Shown here one piece after another: positions 1 through 10,170 of a DNA stretch of 64,000 bases. The stretch is from assembly GCF_018588885.1 (NCBI RefSeq), contig NZ_JAFFIW010000001.1, positions 269,686-333,685 on the forward strand, given 5' to 3'. The notes under the pieces are model-generated. The model saw nothing but the letters and a program-made list of their open reading frames with translations. It ran no database searches and was not told the DNA's origin. Numbering within the stretch: position 1 is the first letter of the stretch; every line of letters begins with the position of its first letter. This DNA comes from Mesorhizobium sp. dw_380 (GTDB lineage: Bacteria > Pseudomonadota > Alphaproteobacteria > Rhizobiales > Rhizobiaceae). Made by a program: the position numbers and the translations under genes.

Positions 1-1700
<1,700 letters not shown>

Positions 1701-1722
1701 CCTTGGCCGGTCGATTGCCCGA

Positions 1723-2460
1723 TCAGCGCAGCCGGCCGATCGGGATTATTTCCGGCGACGTGGCGACATAGGGTGCGCCCTGCCAGTCACCGAGCCACTG
1801 CTCGACCAGCAGGCCGGCCTCGCCGAGCATCCTCTCAAGATCTTCCTTTGCCGGGAACGCTATCTTCGATTCGGCCCCCAGGACCTTTCCGCCGCCAGGA
1901 ATTTCATAGAACGTCGAATAGGTGACGATGGCGGTCTCAGCATCGCGTTCAACGTCATTCCAGGATTTCACCGCGCCAAGGCTGGGATGCATTACTATCC
2001 GTTCGGAGCGCTGAGGCGTCCATTCCAGCCATTCCTTCGCGGCAGGATTTCGAGTGTCGAAAATGAAGCGACCATCCGGAGCAAGATGATCGGCGATAGT
2101 GCGCAGGACTGCCTTTTGGTCCTCCTCTGTCAGAAACACCTGAAAGGCATGCCCGGTCAGCAGCACCAACTCGAAGCGCCGGCCGAGCCGAACTGTTCGC
2201 GCATCTCCCTCAACCCAGTCGACCTTGTCTCCACCAGGTCTGCCGCGCCCGACGTCGAGCATCGGCGATGCCGGATCGACGCCAGTGACATTGCGCCCTT
2301 GGATGAGCGCCGCGGCCAGCTGCCCGGTGCCGCAGCCGAGATCAAGAACTGAGCGGGCACTGCCGGCGAATCCAAGACAATAATTGAAATCGTCACCGCC
2401 TGTGTTCTCGATATCGTAGAACTGGACGAGATCAGGATCGCTATAAAGTCTGTAGGTCAT
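1723..2460 (-). CDS. class I SAM-dependent methyltransferase
   Basis: A 245-residue Rossmann-fold methyltransferase. Motif I, VLDLGCGTGQ, lies at about residues 37-46; the acidic residue ending strand 2 is in GVDPASPML, and a motif IV-like region (FELVLLTGHAFQ) follows. I chose the ATG at 2460 (MTYRLYSDPD) because longer frames run into an Arg/Ala-rich sequence antisense to the next gene. The substrate is unknown. The C-terminal half (beta-sheet-rich, with FIFDTRNP) resembles small-molecule methyltransferases of the Methyltransf_25 group rather than RNA or DNA enzymes. It is convergent with the histidine kinase and separated from it by only 22 bp. Confidence 0.85.
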   Translation of the reverse strand: MTYRLYSDPDLVQFYDIENTGGDDFNYCLGFAGSARSVLDLGCGTGQLAAALIQGRNVTGVDPASPMLDVGRGRPGGDKVDWVEGDARTVRLGRRFELVLLTGHAFQVFLTEEDQKAVLRTIADHLAPDGRFIFDTRNPAAKEWLEWTPQRSERIVMHPSLGAVKSWNDVERDAETAIVTYSTFYEIPGGGKVLGAESKIAFPAKEDLERMLGEAGLLVEQWLGDWQGAPYVATSPEIIPIGRLR

Positions 2461-2515
2461 GGCGGGCCTATAACCGAAATTTCTGCCGGGTGCGACTGTG
2501 GACTTGTCGGTTCGG

Positions 2516-3496
2516 CTACCGGTTGCGCACCACCACGCACGCCCCGCCGACGCTCTGCAGTTTTTGGCAGATGACATTGGCGGCGGCGCGGTCATCGACC
2601 CCGATCCTGACCGCATAGATGCCGCGGCGGCCGATCGGCGTGCGCACCCGGCTGACCACCGGGTCATGGTTGGCAAGCATTGCCGGAAACCGGCTCCGCA
2701 CCCGCAGCCATTGGCTGATTGCGGCACTGCGGCGGAAATTGCCGGCCACCTGGATGCCCCATGGCTTGATGTTGATCGAGGCCATCGCCACGGTCTGCGA
2801 CATGATCACCGGTAGCCTGCGGCAGGCGACGGCGAAATCCGTTTTGGCGTCGAGCGGCTCGACTTTTCCGGCGTAGGCCTGGTCGGCAAACTTGTCGACC
2901 GGCTCGCCCATGATGTCGAAGACATAGCTCTCGGTCTCCATCGGCAGGAAGCCGCCCGAACCAAGCCAGCGCGCCACCCGGTTTTCGCCGGCATTGTAGG
3001 CGGCGGCTGCCAGGCCAAGATTGCCGTAGCTGGTTTTCATTTCGGCAAGATACTTCGCCGAGGCCGGGATCGCCTGGTTGATGTCGAAGGAATTTTCGAG
3101 CCCCCGCATCTTGGCGGTGCCCGGCATGAACTGGGCAATTCCTTCGGCGCCGACCGGGCTGACGGCGTTGCGATCGAACCGGCTTTCCTTCCAGATCAGC
3201 CGGGCGAAGAAATCCCGCGGCAGGCCGTTCTGGTCGGCATGTGCCTGGATCAGCTTGCAGACCTGGTCGATCAGTCTCTGCTTGGCCGATTGCGGCGGAT
3301 CCGCCTGAACGAGTGTCGGCCAGCCCAGCCCGCACAGCAGGATCAAAGCAATTCCAGGAAAAGTGTGAAACGGTTTTCGCGGGAAAAGCGCATGGCGCTT
3401 TCCCTTGGGAATTGCGTCAAGACAAAGAGGTAAAGCGGTTCGGCGTTTCCTCGAAACGATGAGCCGCTTTAGCGTCGCCCAGAGGAAACGCGGCAT
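2516..3496 (-). CDS. lytic transglycosylase with SPOR-like tail; N-terminus derived from a repeat
   Basis: A 326-residue soluble-type lytic murein transglycosylase. The SLT core runs from about residue 73 to 190, with the catalytic Glu in IWKESRFD (E104), then AEGIAQFMPGTA and AAAYNAGENRV, both family motifs. The last 35 residues (IYAVRIGVDDRAAAN, then GGACVV) look like a short SPOR-type peptidoglycan-binding fold. A hydrophobic stretch ending TLVQA (residues about 49-65) is the export signal. The only ATG upstream of it is at 3496, and residues about 9-50 are encoded by the family A repeat at 3347-3473, giving an unusually long basic n-region. A non-ATG start inside the repeat is possible. 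It would act in the periplasm, cleaving glycan strands. ispG lies immediately upstream on the same strand, 5 bp away. Confidence 0.88.
   Translation of the reverse strand: MPRFLWATLKRLIVSRKRRTALPLCLDAIPKGKRHALFPRKPFHTFPGIALILLCGLGWPTLVQADPPQSAKQRLIDQVCKLIQAHADQNGLPRDFFARLIWKESRFDRNAVSPVGAEGIAQFMPGTAKMRGLENSFDINQAIPASAKYLAEMKTSYGNLGLAAAAYNAGENRVARWLGSGGFLPMETESYVFDIMGEPVDKFADQAYAGKVEPLDAKTDFAVACRRLPVIMSQTVAMASINIKPWGIQVAGNFRRSAAISQWLRVRSRFPAMLANHDPVVSRVRTPIGRRGIYAVRIGVDDRAAANVICQKLQSVGGACVVVRNR
3347..3473. repeat. family A repeat, copy 1 (hairpin-linker-hairpin)
   Basis: A composite palindromic element. It opens with AGCAATTCCAGG and pairs with GGAATTGC; a linker (TCAAGACAAAGAGGTAAAGC) follows, then a second stem AAAGCGG...CCGCTTT. 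It matches copy 2 at 6021-6126 closely in both stems and in the linker, with a different hairpin loop. It lies inside the open reading frame of the lytic transglycosylase and supplies much of its predicted N-terminus. Confidence 0.85.
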
Positions 3497-3501
3497 CTGA
3501 T

Positions 3502-4755
3502 CTACTCTGCCGCGGCCTTGCCGCCGCGACCAAACCTCTGCTCGATATAGTCGGCGACCATTTTCTCGAAATCCGCTGCGATCGACGGCCCGCGCAGCGT
3601 TGCCGCCTTCTTGCCGTCGACGAAGACGGGTGCCGTCGGCGTCTCGCCGGTGCCGGGCAGCGAAATGCCGATGTCGGCATGCTTGGATTCACCCGGGCCG
3701 TTGACGATGCAGCCCATCACCGCGACCTTGAGGTTCTCGACGCCGGGATATTTCTCGCGCCATACCGGCATGTTCTTGCGCAGGTCCGCCTGGATGTTCT
3801 GGGCGAGTTCCTGGAACACTGTGGACGTCGTGCGTCCGCAGCCGGGGCAAGCGGCGACGATCGGCACGAACTGCCGGAAGCCCATGGTCTGCAGCAATTC
3901 CTGCGCCACCTGCACCTCGCGCGTGCGGTCGCCATTCGGCTCCGGCGTCAGCGAGATGCGGATGGTGTCGCCGATGCCTTGCTGCAAGAGGATGCCCATC
4001 GCCGCCGACGAGGCGACGATGCCCTTCGAGCCCATGCCAGCCTCGGTGAGGCCGAGATGCAGCGCATGGTTGGAGCGGGTGGCAAGTTCGGTGTAGACGG
4101 CGATCAGATCCTGCACGCCGCTGACCTTGGCCGACAGGATGATCTTTTCGCGGCCAAGGCCGATCTCTTCGGCCATCTCTGCCGACAGGATCGCCGACTG
4201 CACGATCGCCTCGCGCATCACCTCCTGCGCCGTCAGCGGAAAACCCTTGGCCTGGTTGTCGTCCATCAGCCGGGTCAGGAGCTCCTGGTCGAGCGAGCCC
4301 CAGTTGACGCCGATGCGCACCGGCTTGTCGTGCTTTATCGCCATCTCGACGATATCAGTGAACTGCCGGTCCTTCTTGTCCTTGAAGCCGACATTGCCCG
4401 GATTGATGCGGTATTTGGCCAGCGCCTCGGCGCAGGCCGGATGATCGGCCAGAAGCTTGTGGCCGATATAGTGGAAATCGCCGACCAGCGGCACGTTGAT
4501 GCCGAGCCGCTGAAGCCGCTCGTGAATGCGCGGCACGGCCGCCGCACTCTCGTCGCGGTCGACGGTGATGCGCACAATCTCCGAGCCGGCTCGGTGCAGC
4601 GCCGCGACCTGCGCAACGGTCTGGTCGATATCTGCGGTGTCGGTGTTGGTCATCGACTGCACGACAACCGGCGCACCGCCGCCGACGACCACGCCGCCGA
4701 CATCGACGCCGACCGAGGTGCGGCGAGGGAAGGGAAAGGAAAAATATCCGGTCAT
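3502..4755 (-). CDS. ispG: 4-hydroxy-3-methylbut-2-enyl diphosphate synthase (IspG/GcpE)
   Basis: A 417-residue iron-sulfur enzyme of the MEP isoprenoid pathway, converting methylerythritol cyclodiphosphate to HMBPP. The TIM-barrel part starts [14 protein letters not shown]. The C-terminal iron-sulfur part carries the cluster ligands: a CxxC in [10 protein letters not shown], and the Cys and Glu in [10 protein letters not shown]. The ATG at 4755 ([18 protein letters not shown]) is preferred; the frame continues upstream for about 74 codons, but that stretch is unlike any IspG. The family is cytosolic and uses flavodoxin or ferredoxin as electron donor. The gene is followed by the transglycosylase only 5 bp downstream, so the two may be co-transcribed. 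Confidence 0.96.
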   Translation of the reverse strand: MTGYFSFPFPRRTSVGVDVGGVVVGGGAPVVVQSMTNTDTADIDQTVAQVAALHRAGSEIVRITVDRDESAAAVPRIHERLQRLGINVPLVGDFHYIGHKLLADHPACAEALAKYRINPGNVGFKDKKDRQFTDIVEMAIKHDKPVRIGVNWGSLDQELLTRLMDDNQAKGFPLTAQEVMREAIVQSAILSAEMAEEIGLGREKIILSAKVSGVQDLIAVYTELATRSNHALHLGLTEAGMGSKGIVASSAAMGILLQQGIGDTIRISLTPEPNGDRTREVQVAQELLQTMGFRQFVPIVAACPGCGRTTSTVFQELAQNIQADLRKNMPVWREKYPGVENLKVAVMGCIVNGPGESKHADIGISLPGTGETPTAPVFVDGKKAATLRGPSIAADFEKMVADYIEQRFGRGGKAAAE

Positions 4756-4995
4756 GCCGGCAGCCTTTTGTCTCTGAAGCCCCGTACGCCCACTCGGACG
4801 CACGAAGACTCCCGGGGCCGATGCGCTGAAGTCCGGGCATGAGGTGGAGGAGCAAAGATGGCTTGTCAATGGCGACAGGTCGCCACTGGCAGCAATTGAC
4901 GCTCTACAATTTCCTTGACGCCGGAGTTTTGACGGGTCGCTTGCGCTGCGGTCCGCATGCCTTGGCGATTGGCGCAAACGCCTGTCGCTTCGTCA

Positions 4996-5168
4996 ATCCT
5001 GGGGCGGAGCAAGGAGCAAAGCGACGCAGCGCAGACCCCAGGATTCATGACATCCGAGTGTTGCTGCGTGCAGAATTCTGCTCCGCTGCGCTCGTCGACC
5101 AGGGTTACGGCATGGATCCTCGGGTCTTCGCGACGCCGCTCTGCGGCTGCTCCGCCCGTGGATAACGA
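4996..5168 (+). repeat. family B repeat, copy 1 (about 173 bp, MITE-like)
   Basis: The element begins ATCCTGGGGCGGAGCAAGGA and ends CTCCGCCCGTGGATAACGA. It contains internal inverted segments (CCCAGGATTCATG against CATGGATCCTCGGG) around a central GCAGAATTCTGC palindrome. The same sequence, with scattered differences, is present on the opposite strand at 28818-29000. There is no convincing coding capacity. The surrounding gene-free stretch (4756-4995 and 5169-5377, between ispG and the DUF465 gene) holds nothing else I can recognise apart from the likely ispG promoter region. Confidence 0.85.
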
Positions 5169-5377
5169 AATTTGGGAGGCTTCGGCCAATCTCGAATGTT
5201 TATGATGATCAACCGAAACGAATGATGGAACCTTGTGACAGCCGAAGCGGAGATTGGGCTGATGAAGGCCAGCTTCCGGCTCATGGCGCAGCGCTGAAAA
5301 CCAAAACCCATCACACCGGCGGCGGTTGCCGCCGGCAAGGAAGACCGCAAGTGGTGAGCGGCTATGTCAGTTGAGCA

Positions 5378-5557
5378 TCAATGGGTGGTCGGTTGCGCTT
5401 TCAGTTTCTCAATCGCATCCTTGAGTGCCAGCTTGCGTCGCTTGAGATTCACGATTTCGAGGTCGTCCACCGACGGGTGGTTCATCGCGTCATCGATTTC
5501 GCGTTCGATGTCGCCGTGTTTCCGCTGCAACTCATCAAGATGGGATGCAAGAGACAT
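5378..5557 (-). CDS. DUF465 (YdcH-like) small protein, 59 aa
   Basis: A 59-codon frame starting ATG TCT CTT GCA at 5557, preceded by a good ribosome-binding site (AAAGGGAGAACCAATC before the ATG). The product begins MSLASHLDELQRKHGDIERE and has the heptad-like charged pattern of DUF465 proteins, with the family's LKRRKLALKDAIEKLK core at residues 38-53. It should form a short helical hairpin or coiled coil. The cellular function of DUF465 is not established. It is divergent from a second DUF465 gene at 5796, with 238 bp between the two starts that must hold both promoters. Confidence 0.85.
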   Translation of the reverse strand: MSLASHLDELQRKHGDIEREIDDAMNHPSVDDLEIVNLKRRKLALKDAIEKLKAQPTTH

Positions 5558-5795
5558 GATTGGTTCTCCCTTTCATGGTTTCCTCGATTGCAGCCGCCAC
5601 TGCGCGTCCACCGCAGGTCGCTTCTGTGACGGCACAATGACAGTGTGCCACCTTCCGGCTGGGATGTCGAATGCTGCGTGGTAGCATTCCACGTCAATGT
5701 GAAATGTGATATTGGCTGCGCGCCGGTGGCAGAAATTGCCGCCCCCGCCCAATCAGGCCCAGTTTTGGGCGCCGCAGACGTGCAGACGGTAGAGA

Positions 5796-5999
5796 ATGTC
5801 CGATCAGGAACAGGCCGATATTCGCCTCGAATTTTCCCGGCTGAAGCAGGAACACGCCGACTTCGATGCGGCGATCAACGCGATGATCGCCATGAACTGC
5901 GATCCCTTGCAGATCCAGCGCATGAAAAAGAAGAAGCTGGTGCTCAAGGACCGTCTGATGGCCCTGGAAGACAAGATCATCCCGGACATTATCGCCTGA
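5796..5999 (+). CDS. DUF465 (YdcH-like) small protein, 67 aa
   Basis: A 67-residue helical protein beginning MSDQEQADIRLEFSRLKQEH, with the DUF465 core RMKKKKLVLKDRLMALEDKI near its C-terminus. It lacks cysteines and any membrane segment. It is a paralogue of the divergently transcribed 59-aa protein upstream: both share the K-K/R-x-L-x-LKD motif. The function of the family is unknown. A family A repeat begins 22 bp after its stop codon and could act as a transcription end for both this gene and the convergent IclR gene. Confidence 0.85.
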   Translation: MSDQEQADIRLEFSRLKQEHADFDAAINAMIAMNCDPLQIQRMKKKKLVLKDRLMALEDKIIPDIIA

Positions 6000-6020
6000 A
6001 CACATTCGCTGGTCGCACGC

Positions 6021-6126
6021 CTAGAGCAATTCCAGGAAAAGTGTGAAACGGTTTTCCGTCCGGAATTGCGTCAAAACAAAGAGTTAGAGCGGTTCACCGT
6101 TTCCGCGAAACGGTGAACCGCTCTAG
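6021..6126. repeat. family A repeat, copy 2
   Basis: This 106-bp element has terminal inverted CTAGAGC / GCTCTAG. Stem 1 is built from GCAATTCCAGG and CCGGAATTGC. The linker is TCAAAACAAAGAGTTAGAGC. Stem 2 is GAGCGGTTCACCGTTT pairing with AAACGGTGAACCGCTC. It lies between the DUF465 gene and the convergent IclR gene, and its GCTCTAG end overlaps the IclR stop codon. Confidence 0.9.
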
Positions 6127-6911
6127 CCGGCGATCGAAAGCCTGGCCGCGCGGTCGCGCAGCAGGCCGATGAGACTGGCGGTCCGTTCCTCGGACGTATC
6201 GATGGGAACCACCAGGCACATCGTCGCCTCGACCTTTCCCGGGGCTGAAAAGACCGGCACGGCGAGACATTTCGTATAGGCATCGACCAGACCCGAGGTG
6301 ACGCAGTAGCCGGTGACCCGCGCCTTGGCGATGTCGGCGATGAAATCGTCGAGCTTGAGCTTGCGGCCGTCGGGCAGCACGAGATCGTCGTCCGACACCA
6401 TGGCTTCGATCTCAGCCCGCTCCAGCCCCGCCAGAAGCAGCCGCCCGGAAGCCGTCCATGGCAGCGGTATCTGCAGGCCGGTGGCCGAGCTGATGCGGAA
6501 CGGCCTGGTGCCTGGGCTCGCGTGGACGATGGTGTAGCGGCCACTCTGCAGCATGCACAGTTCCGAGGTCTCGCCGGTCTCGCGCGACAGATTGTCGACC
6601 TCCTGGCGCCCTCGCCGCAACAGGTCGTTGCCACGCACGTAGTCCATTCCATAGAGATAGAGCTTCTTGCCGAAATAGACGCGGTTGCCGTCGCCCTCCA
6701 GTTCCAGCAGGCCGGCGTCGACCAGCGAGCGCACCAGCGTATAGGTGGTCGAGCGGGGAGCATTCACTCCCTTGGCAAGATCGCCAATGCCGATCGCCCG
6801 CTGCGTCGTGTGCAGAAACTCCAGGATCTCGAGCACCCGGTTGAGCCCCTTTTCGCGCGAGCCCGAAATCTTCCCGCCAGCTGAAACTGCGAAGGCATTG
6901 CCATCTTGCAT
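6123..6911 (-). CDS. IclR-family transcriptional regulator
   Basis: A 262-residue protein with an N-terminal winged helix (about residues 20-80; LNRVLEILEFLH, then STTYTLVRSLVDAGLLE) and a C-terminal IclR effector-binding domain (TASGRLLLAGLE; GYCVTSGLVDAYTKCLAVPVF; ATMCLVVPID). This is the usual two-domain IclR layout and length. It is divergent from the ABC transporter operon starting at 7039 and very likely controls it by binding the palindromes in the 127-bp shared promoter region. The effector could be the transported compound or its breakdown product. The stop codon lies within the end of a family A repeat, so the last residues may have been set by that insertion. Confidence 0.92.
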   Translation of the reverse strand: MQDGNAFAVSAGGKISGSREKGLNRVLEILEFLHTTQRAIGIGDLAKGVNAPRSTTYTLVRSLVDAGLLELEGDGNRVYFGKKLYLYGMDYVRGNDLLRRGRQEVDNLSRETGETSELCMLQSGRYTIVHASPGTRPFRISSATGLQIPLPWTASGRLLLAGLERAEIEAMVSDDDLVLPDGRKLKLDDFIADIAKARVTGYCVTSGLVDAYTKCLAVPVFSAPGKVEATMCLVVPIDTSEERTASLIGLLRDRAARLSIAG

Positions 6912-6938
6912 TGTCGATTCCTGGTGTTAGTATCTGTC

Positions 6939-6981
6939 TTGTACAGCATACACGCGTCTCTTGTAAGAGACAATCGTACAA
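6939..6981. promoter_or_regulatory. palindromes in the IclR / ABC operon intergenic region (candidate operator)
   Basis: GTCTCTTGTAAGAGAC at 6956-6971 has perfect 7-bp arms. It is flanked by inverted TTGTAC (6939-6944) and GTACAA (6976-6981). The position between the divergent IclR and binding-protein genes fits an IclR operator. The assignment is inferred from position and symmetry only. Confidence 0.5.
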
Positions 6982-7038
6982 CTCATCGACGCGTGTAGCG
7001 CTCGTCCACAGGGGAACACAACACGAAAGGAGGTCGCC

Positions 7039-7911
7039 GTGAACGACACATCCGGAAGACGTGATTTTCTGAAATTGGGAATGGCTGGACTGGCAACCGC
7101 CGGCGTGCTGGCCACAGTCGATGCCCAGAAGGCCGCCGCCCAAGCCGCGTCCGACAGCCTGCTGCGCACCGTGCTTGACCGCGGCAAGCTGATCGTCGGC
7201 ACCGGCAGCACCAACGCGCCCTGGCATTTCGAGAACGATGCCGGCGAACTGGTCGGCATGGACATCACCATGGGCCGCATTCTGGCCAAGGGCCTTTTCG
7301 ATGATCCGACCAAGGTCGAGTTCGTCATGCAGGATCCGGCGCAGCGCATTCCCAACGTCACCACCAACAAGGTCGACATCACCATCCAGTTCATGACGAT
7401 GACGGCGCAGCGCTCGCAGCTGATCAACTTCACCCGGCCATATTACGTCGAGGGCGTTGCACTGCTGACGCTGCCCACCGCCGAGAACAAGACCTTCGAC
7501 AAGCTGCTTGCCGGCGGTTCGGCGACACGCATTTCCATCCTGCAGAATGTCGATGCCGAAAACTCCGTCCACTATGCCTTGCCGCAGGCGCAGGTGCTGC
7601 AGATCGACACCCAGGCCAACGTGCTGCAGGCGCTGGAATCAAAGCGCGCCGACGCTGCCGCGGTCGACCTGTCCACCGTGCGCTGGCTCGCCTCGCGCAA
7701 TCCCGACAAATATTTCGATGCCGGCAAGAGCTGGTATTCGATGCTCTACGGCGCGGCCCTGCGCCAAAGCGATCTCGACTGGCTGACCTTCGTCAACCAG
7801 ACCTTCACCATCGCCATGTTCGGTCATGAGACGGCGCTCTACGACGCCGCCTTCAAGGACTATTTCGGCCAGGAGCCGCCGGCGCGTCACCCCGGCTTCC
7901 CGGTCATCTGA
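7039..7911 (+). CDS. ABC transporter substrate-binding protein, polar amino acid type (Tat signal)
   Basis: A 290-residue family 3 (HisJ/GlnH-like) binding protein. The N-terminus has a twin-arginine motif (GRRDFLKLGM) followed by a hydrophobic stretch and an Ala-rich cleavage region, so export as a folded protein by Tat is predicted. The mature part has LLRTVLDRGKLIVGTGSTNAPWHFEN and a typical two-lobe organisation. The start is a GTG at 7039 with a very strong ribosome-binding site (AAAGGAGGT at 7026-7034). The gene is first in an operon with two permeases, an ATPase, a RidA protein and a PLP enzyme, suggesting an amino acid or amino-containing ligand whose nature is unknown. Confidence 0.92.
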   Translation: MNDTSGRRDFLKLGMAGLATAGVLATVDAQKAAAQAASDSLLRTVLDRGKLIVGTGSTNAPWHFENDAGELVGMDITMGRILAKGLFDDPTKVEFVMQDPAQRIPNVTTNKVDITIQFMTMTAQRSQLINFTRPYYVEGVALLTLPTAENKTFDKLLAGGSATRISILQNVDAENSVHYALPQAQVLQIDTQANVLQALESKRADAAAVDLSTVRWLASRNPDKYFDAGKSWYSMLYGAALRQSDLDWLTFVNQTFTIAMFGHETALYDAAFKDYFGQEPPARHPGFPVI

Positions 7912-7915
7912 TCCC

Positions 7916-7954
7916 AGATCGCGGAAGGGCAGCATTCTCGCCCTTCCGCGATCT
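7916..7954 (+). other. 15-bp perfect-stem hairpin after the binding-protein gene
   Basis: AGATCGCGGAAGGGC (7916-7930) pairs perfectly with GCCCTTCCGCGATCT (7940-7954) around a 9-nt loop. There is no U-tract after it, so it is more likely a 3'-end stabiliser or partial attenuator between the binding-protein gene and the permease than a full terminator. Similar hairpins follow the binding-protein gene in the other ABC operons here. Confidence 0.85.
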
Positions 7955-7984
7955 CCTCGACGCCCTTCACACCGAGGCGGACGC

Positions 7985-8650
7985 ATGGGCTATGCCCTTA
8001 ATTTCAACCTGATCTGGCGGCATTTCGACAAGCTTTGGGGCGGTCTGCTGCTCAGCCTCGAGCTTGCCGTCATCTCGATCGCGATCGGCGTCGTCATCGG
8101 CCTGGTGCTCGCGGTCTGGTATGTCTCGGCCGGACGCATCGTGCGGGCGGTGATCGCCGCCTATGTCGAATTCATCCGCAACGTGCCGCTGATCCTGCTG
8201 GTCTACCTCGTCTTCTACGGCCTGCCGACCGTGGTCGACCTCGCCTACAGCGCCCCGACCTCCTTTGTCCTGACGCTGTCGGTCTATAGCGGCGCCTATC
8301 TGGTCGAGGTGTTTCGCTCGGGCCTCGAGGCTGTCCCGCGCGGCCAGCTCGATGCCGGCAAGGCGATCGGCCTGACGCCATGGCAAAGGCTGATCCACGT
8401 GCGCCTGCCGACCATGCTGCGCATCACGTTGCCGGCGTTGTCCAACACTTTCATCTCACTGTTCAAGGACACGTCGATCGCCTCTGTCATCTCGGTGCCC
8501 GAACTCACCTTCGGTGCCCAATGGATCAACTTCAATACCTTCCGCATCGTCGAAGTCTATCTGGTGACGACGGCGATGTATCTCGTGACCGGCTATGCCA
8601 TGCTATTCGCGCTCAGGCTGGTCGAGCGCCGGTTCAGGGCGGCGCGCTGA
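7985..8650 (+). CDS. amino acid ABC transporter permease (HisQ/M type), subunit 1
   Basis: A 221-residue inner-membrane permease with several hydrophobic helices. It carries the family EAA loop that docks on the ATPase: EAVPRGQLDAGKAIGLTPWQ at about residues 115-134, followed by RLPTMLRITLPALSNTFISL. The ATG at 7985 (MGYALNFNLIWRHFD) is the natural start; the frame upstream belongs to the spacer with the hairpin. It would pair with the next permease, which it overlaps closely (1 bp between stop and start), to form a heterodimeric channel. Confidence 0.93.
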   Translation: MGYALNFNLIWRHFDKLWGGLLLSLELAVISIAIGVVIGLVLAVWYVSAGRIVRAVIAAYVEFIRNVPLILLVYLVFYGLPTVVDLAYSAPTSFVLTLSVYSGAYLVEVFRSGLEAVPRGQLDAGKAIGLTPWQRLIHVRLPTMLRITLPALSNTFISLFKDTSIASVISVPELTFGAQWINFNTFRIVEVYLVTTAMYLVTGYAMLFALRLVERRFRAAR

Positions 8651-8651
8651 C

Positions 8652-9302
8652 ATGCTTGGCCAGATTCTCTACGCTCTGCCCTTCCTCGCCGAAGGCTTCG
8701 CCGTGACCTTGTGGGTGTCGCTGCTGGTTGTCGTGCTTTCGCTCATTGCCGGCGTCCTGCTGGGTGTCGGCCTGGTCTACGGCCCTGTCCCGTTGCGCTG
8801 GGCGGTGCGCATCTTCAGCGATACCATCCGCGGCATTCCGATCCTGGTGCTGATGTTCTTCGTCTATTACGGCCTGCCCGCGATCGGCCTGCATCTGCCG
8901 TCGTTCTGGGCCGCCGTGCTGGCGCTGACCCTGTTCAAGACGGCGCAGGTCATCGAATATCTCAGGGGCGCGGTCGGCTCGATCCCGAAAGGTCAATCCG
9001 AGGCCGCGATGGCGATCGGATTGACCTTCCGCCAGCGCTTGACCTACGTTATCTTCCCGCAGGCCTTCAGGCGGTTCCTGCCGCCCTGGATCAACGGCGT
9101 CACCGACGCGGTCAAGGGCAGCGCGCTGGTCTCGCTGCTCGGCATCACCGATCTGATGCAGGCCGTCAATCAGGTCATCGGCCGCACCTATGAGGCGATG
9201 CCGCTCTACATACTGGGCGCGCTCATCTATTTCGCGGTCAACTACGCGCTCTCGCTCGCCAGCCGGCGGCTCGAGCGGCGCTTCTCCTTCATCCGGGAAT
9301 AG
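8652..9302 (+). CDS. amino acid ABC transporter permease (HisQ/M type), subunit 2
   Basis: A 216-residue integral membrane protein of the same family as its upstream neighbour. Its EAA loop reads GSIPKGQSEAAMAIGLTFRQ (about residues 113-132), followed by a PQAFRRFLPPWING stretch. The ATG at 8652 (MLGQILYALPFLAEGF) lies 1 bp after the previous stop. The end of this gene and the ATPase start are 4 bp apart, so translation is probably coupled through the operon. Confidence 0.93.
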   Translation: MLGQILYALPFLAEGFAVTLWVSLLVVVLSLIAGVLLGVGLVYGPVPLRWAVRIFSDTIRGIPILVLMFFVYYGLPAIGLHLPSFWAAVLALTLFKTAQVIEYLRGAVGSIPKGQSEAAMAIGLTFRQRLTYVIFPQAFRRFLPPWINGVTDAVKGSALVSLLGITDLMQAVNQVIGRTYEAMPLYILGALIYFAVNYALSLASRRLERRFSFIRE

Positions 9303-9306
9303 CACG

Positions 9307-10101
9307 ATGTCCGAAGCCTCAAATGCCACTCCCGCGCTGCTCGACGTGCGCGACGTCTCCAAGGCCTTCGGCGCCGTCGAAGTGCTGCGTTCGGTCAGCC
9401 TTCAGGTGAAGCGTGGCGAGGTGGTCACCGTCATCGGCCCCTCGGGCAGCGGCAAGACCACGCTGCTGCGCTGCGTCAACTTCCTCGAAAGCTACGACAG
9501 CGGCTCGATCCGCATCGACGGCAAGGAGGTCGGCTATCGCGAGGCCGGAACGCGCCAGCGCCGCAGCGAGCGCGACCTCGCCGCCATGCGTGCCGAGACC
9601 GGCATGGTGTTCCAGAGCTTCAACCTGTTTCCGCATTTGACGGCGGCCGGCAACATCATGCTCGGGCTCACCAAGGTGCGGAAAAAGAGCGAGGCCGAGG
9701 CGCGCCAGGCCGCCGAACACTGGCTCGGCCGCGTCGGCTTGGCTCATAAGGCCGACAGCCTGCCGGCCGAGCTCTCCGGCGGCCAGCAGCAGCGCGTCGG
9801 CATCGCTCGCGCCGTGGCGATGGAGCCGAAGATCCTGCTGCTCGACGAGATCACCTCGGCGCTCGATCCCGAACTGGTCGGCGAGGTGCTGGCCGTGGTG
9901 CGCAGCCTTGCCGAGGACGGCATGACGATGCTGATGGTGACGCATGAAATGGCCTTCGCCCGCGACGCTTCGAGCCGCATCGTCTTCATGGCCGATGGCG
10001 GCGTCAGCGCCGTCGGCCCGCCCAAGGAGATCCTCGCGGCGGACACCGCCAATGAGCGCCTCCGCACCTTCCTGGCGCGCTTCCGCGCCTCGCATTTCTG
10101 A
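9307..10101 (+). CDS. amino acid ABC transporter ATPase (GlnQ/HisP type)
   Basis: A 264-residue ABC ATPase. Walker A is GPSGSGKTT (about residues 44-52), the Q-loop is in GMVFQSFNLFPHLT, the signature is LSGGQQQRVGIARA, and Walker B is ILLLDEITSALDPE with the switch His in MVTHEMAFA. The usual Walker B segment is DEPTSALDP; here it is DEITSALDP, a conservative change that leaves the catalytic Glu. The ATPase powers uptake through the two upstream permeases. Confidence 0.95.
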   Translation: MSEASNATPALLDVRDVSKAFGAVEVLRSVSLQVKRGEVVTVIGPSGSGKTTLLRCVNFLESYDSGSIRIDGKEVGYREAGTRQRRSERDLAAMRAETGMVFQSFNLFPHLTAAGNIMLGLTKVRKKSEAEARQAAEHWLGRVGLAHKADSLPAELSGGQQQRVGIARAVAMEPKILLLDEITSALDPELVGEVLAVVRSLAEDGMTMLMVTHEMAFARDASSRIVFMADGGVSAVGPPKEILAADTANERLRTFLARFRASHF

Positions 10102-10170
10102 CATTGGACGGCCGACGCCGCTCATTTTTGAATATCGGATGGCTGAAGCCAACCAAGGGAGCCTTCTTCC

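Noticed and set aside
3679..4842. 387-codon open frame antisense to ispG
   Set aside because: It is a shadow of the IspG frame, rich in Arg, His and Asp, with no family resemblance.
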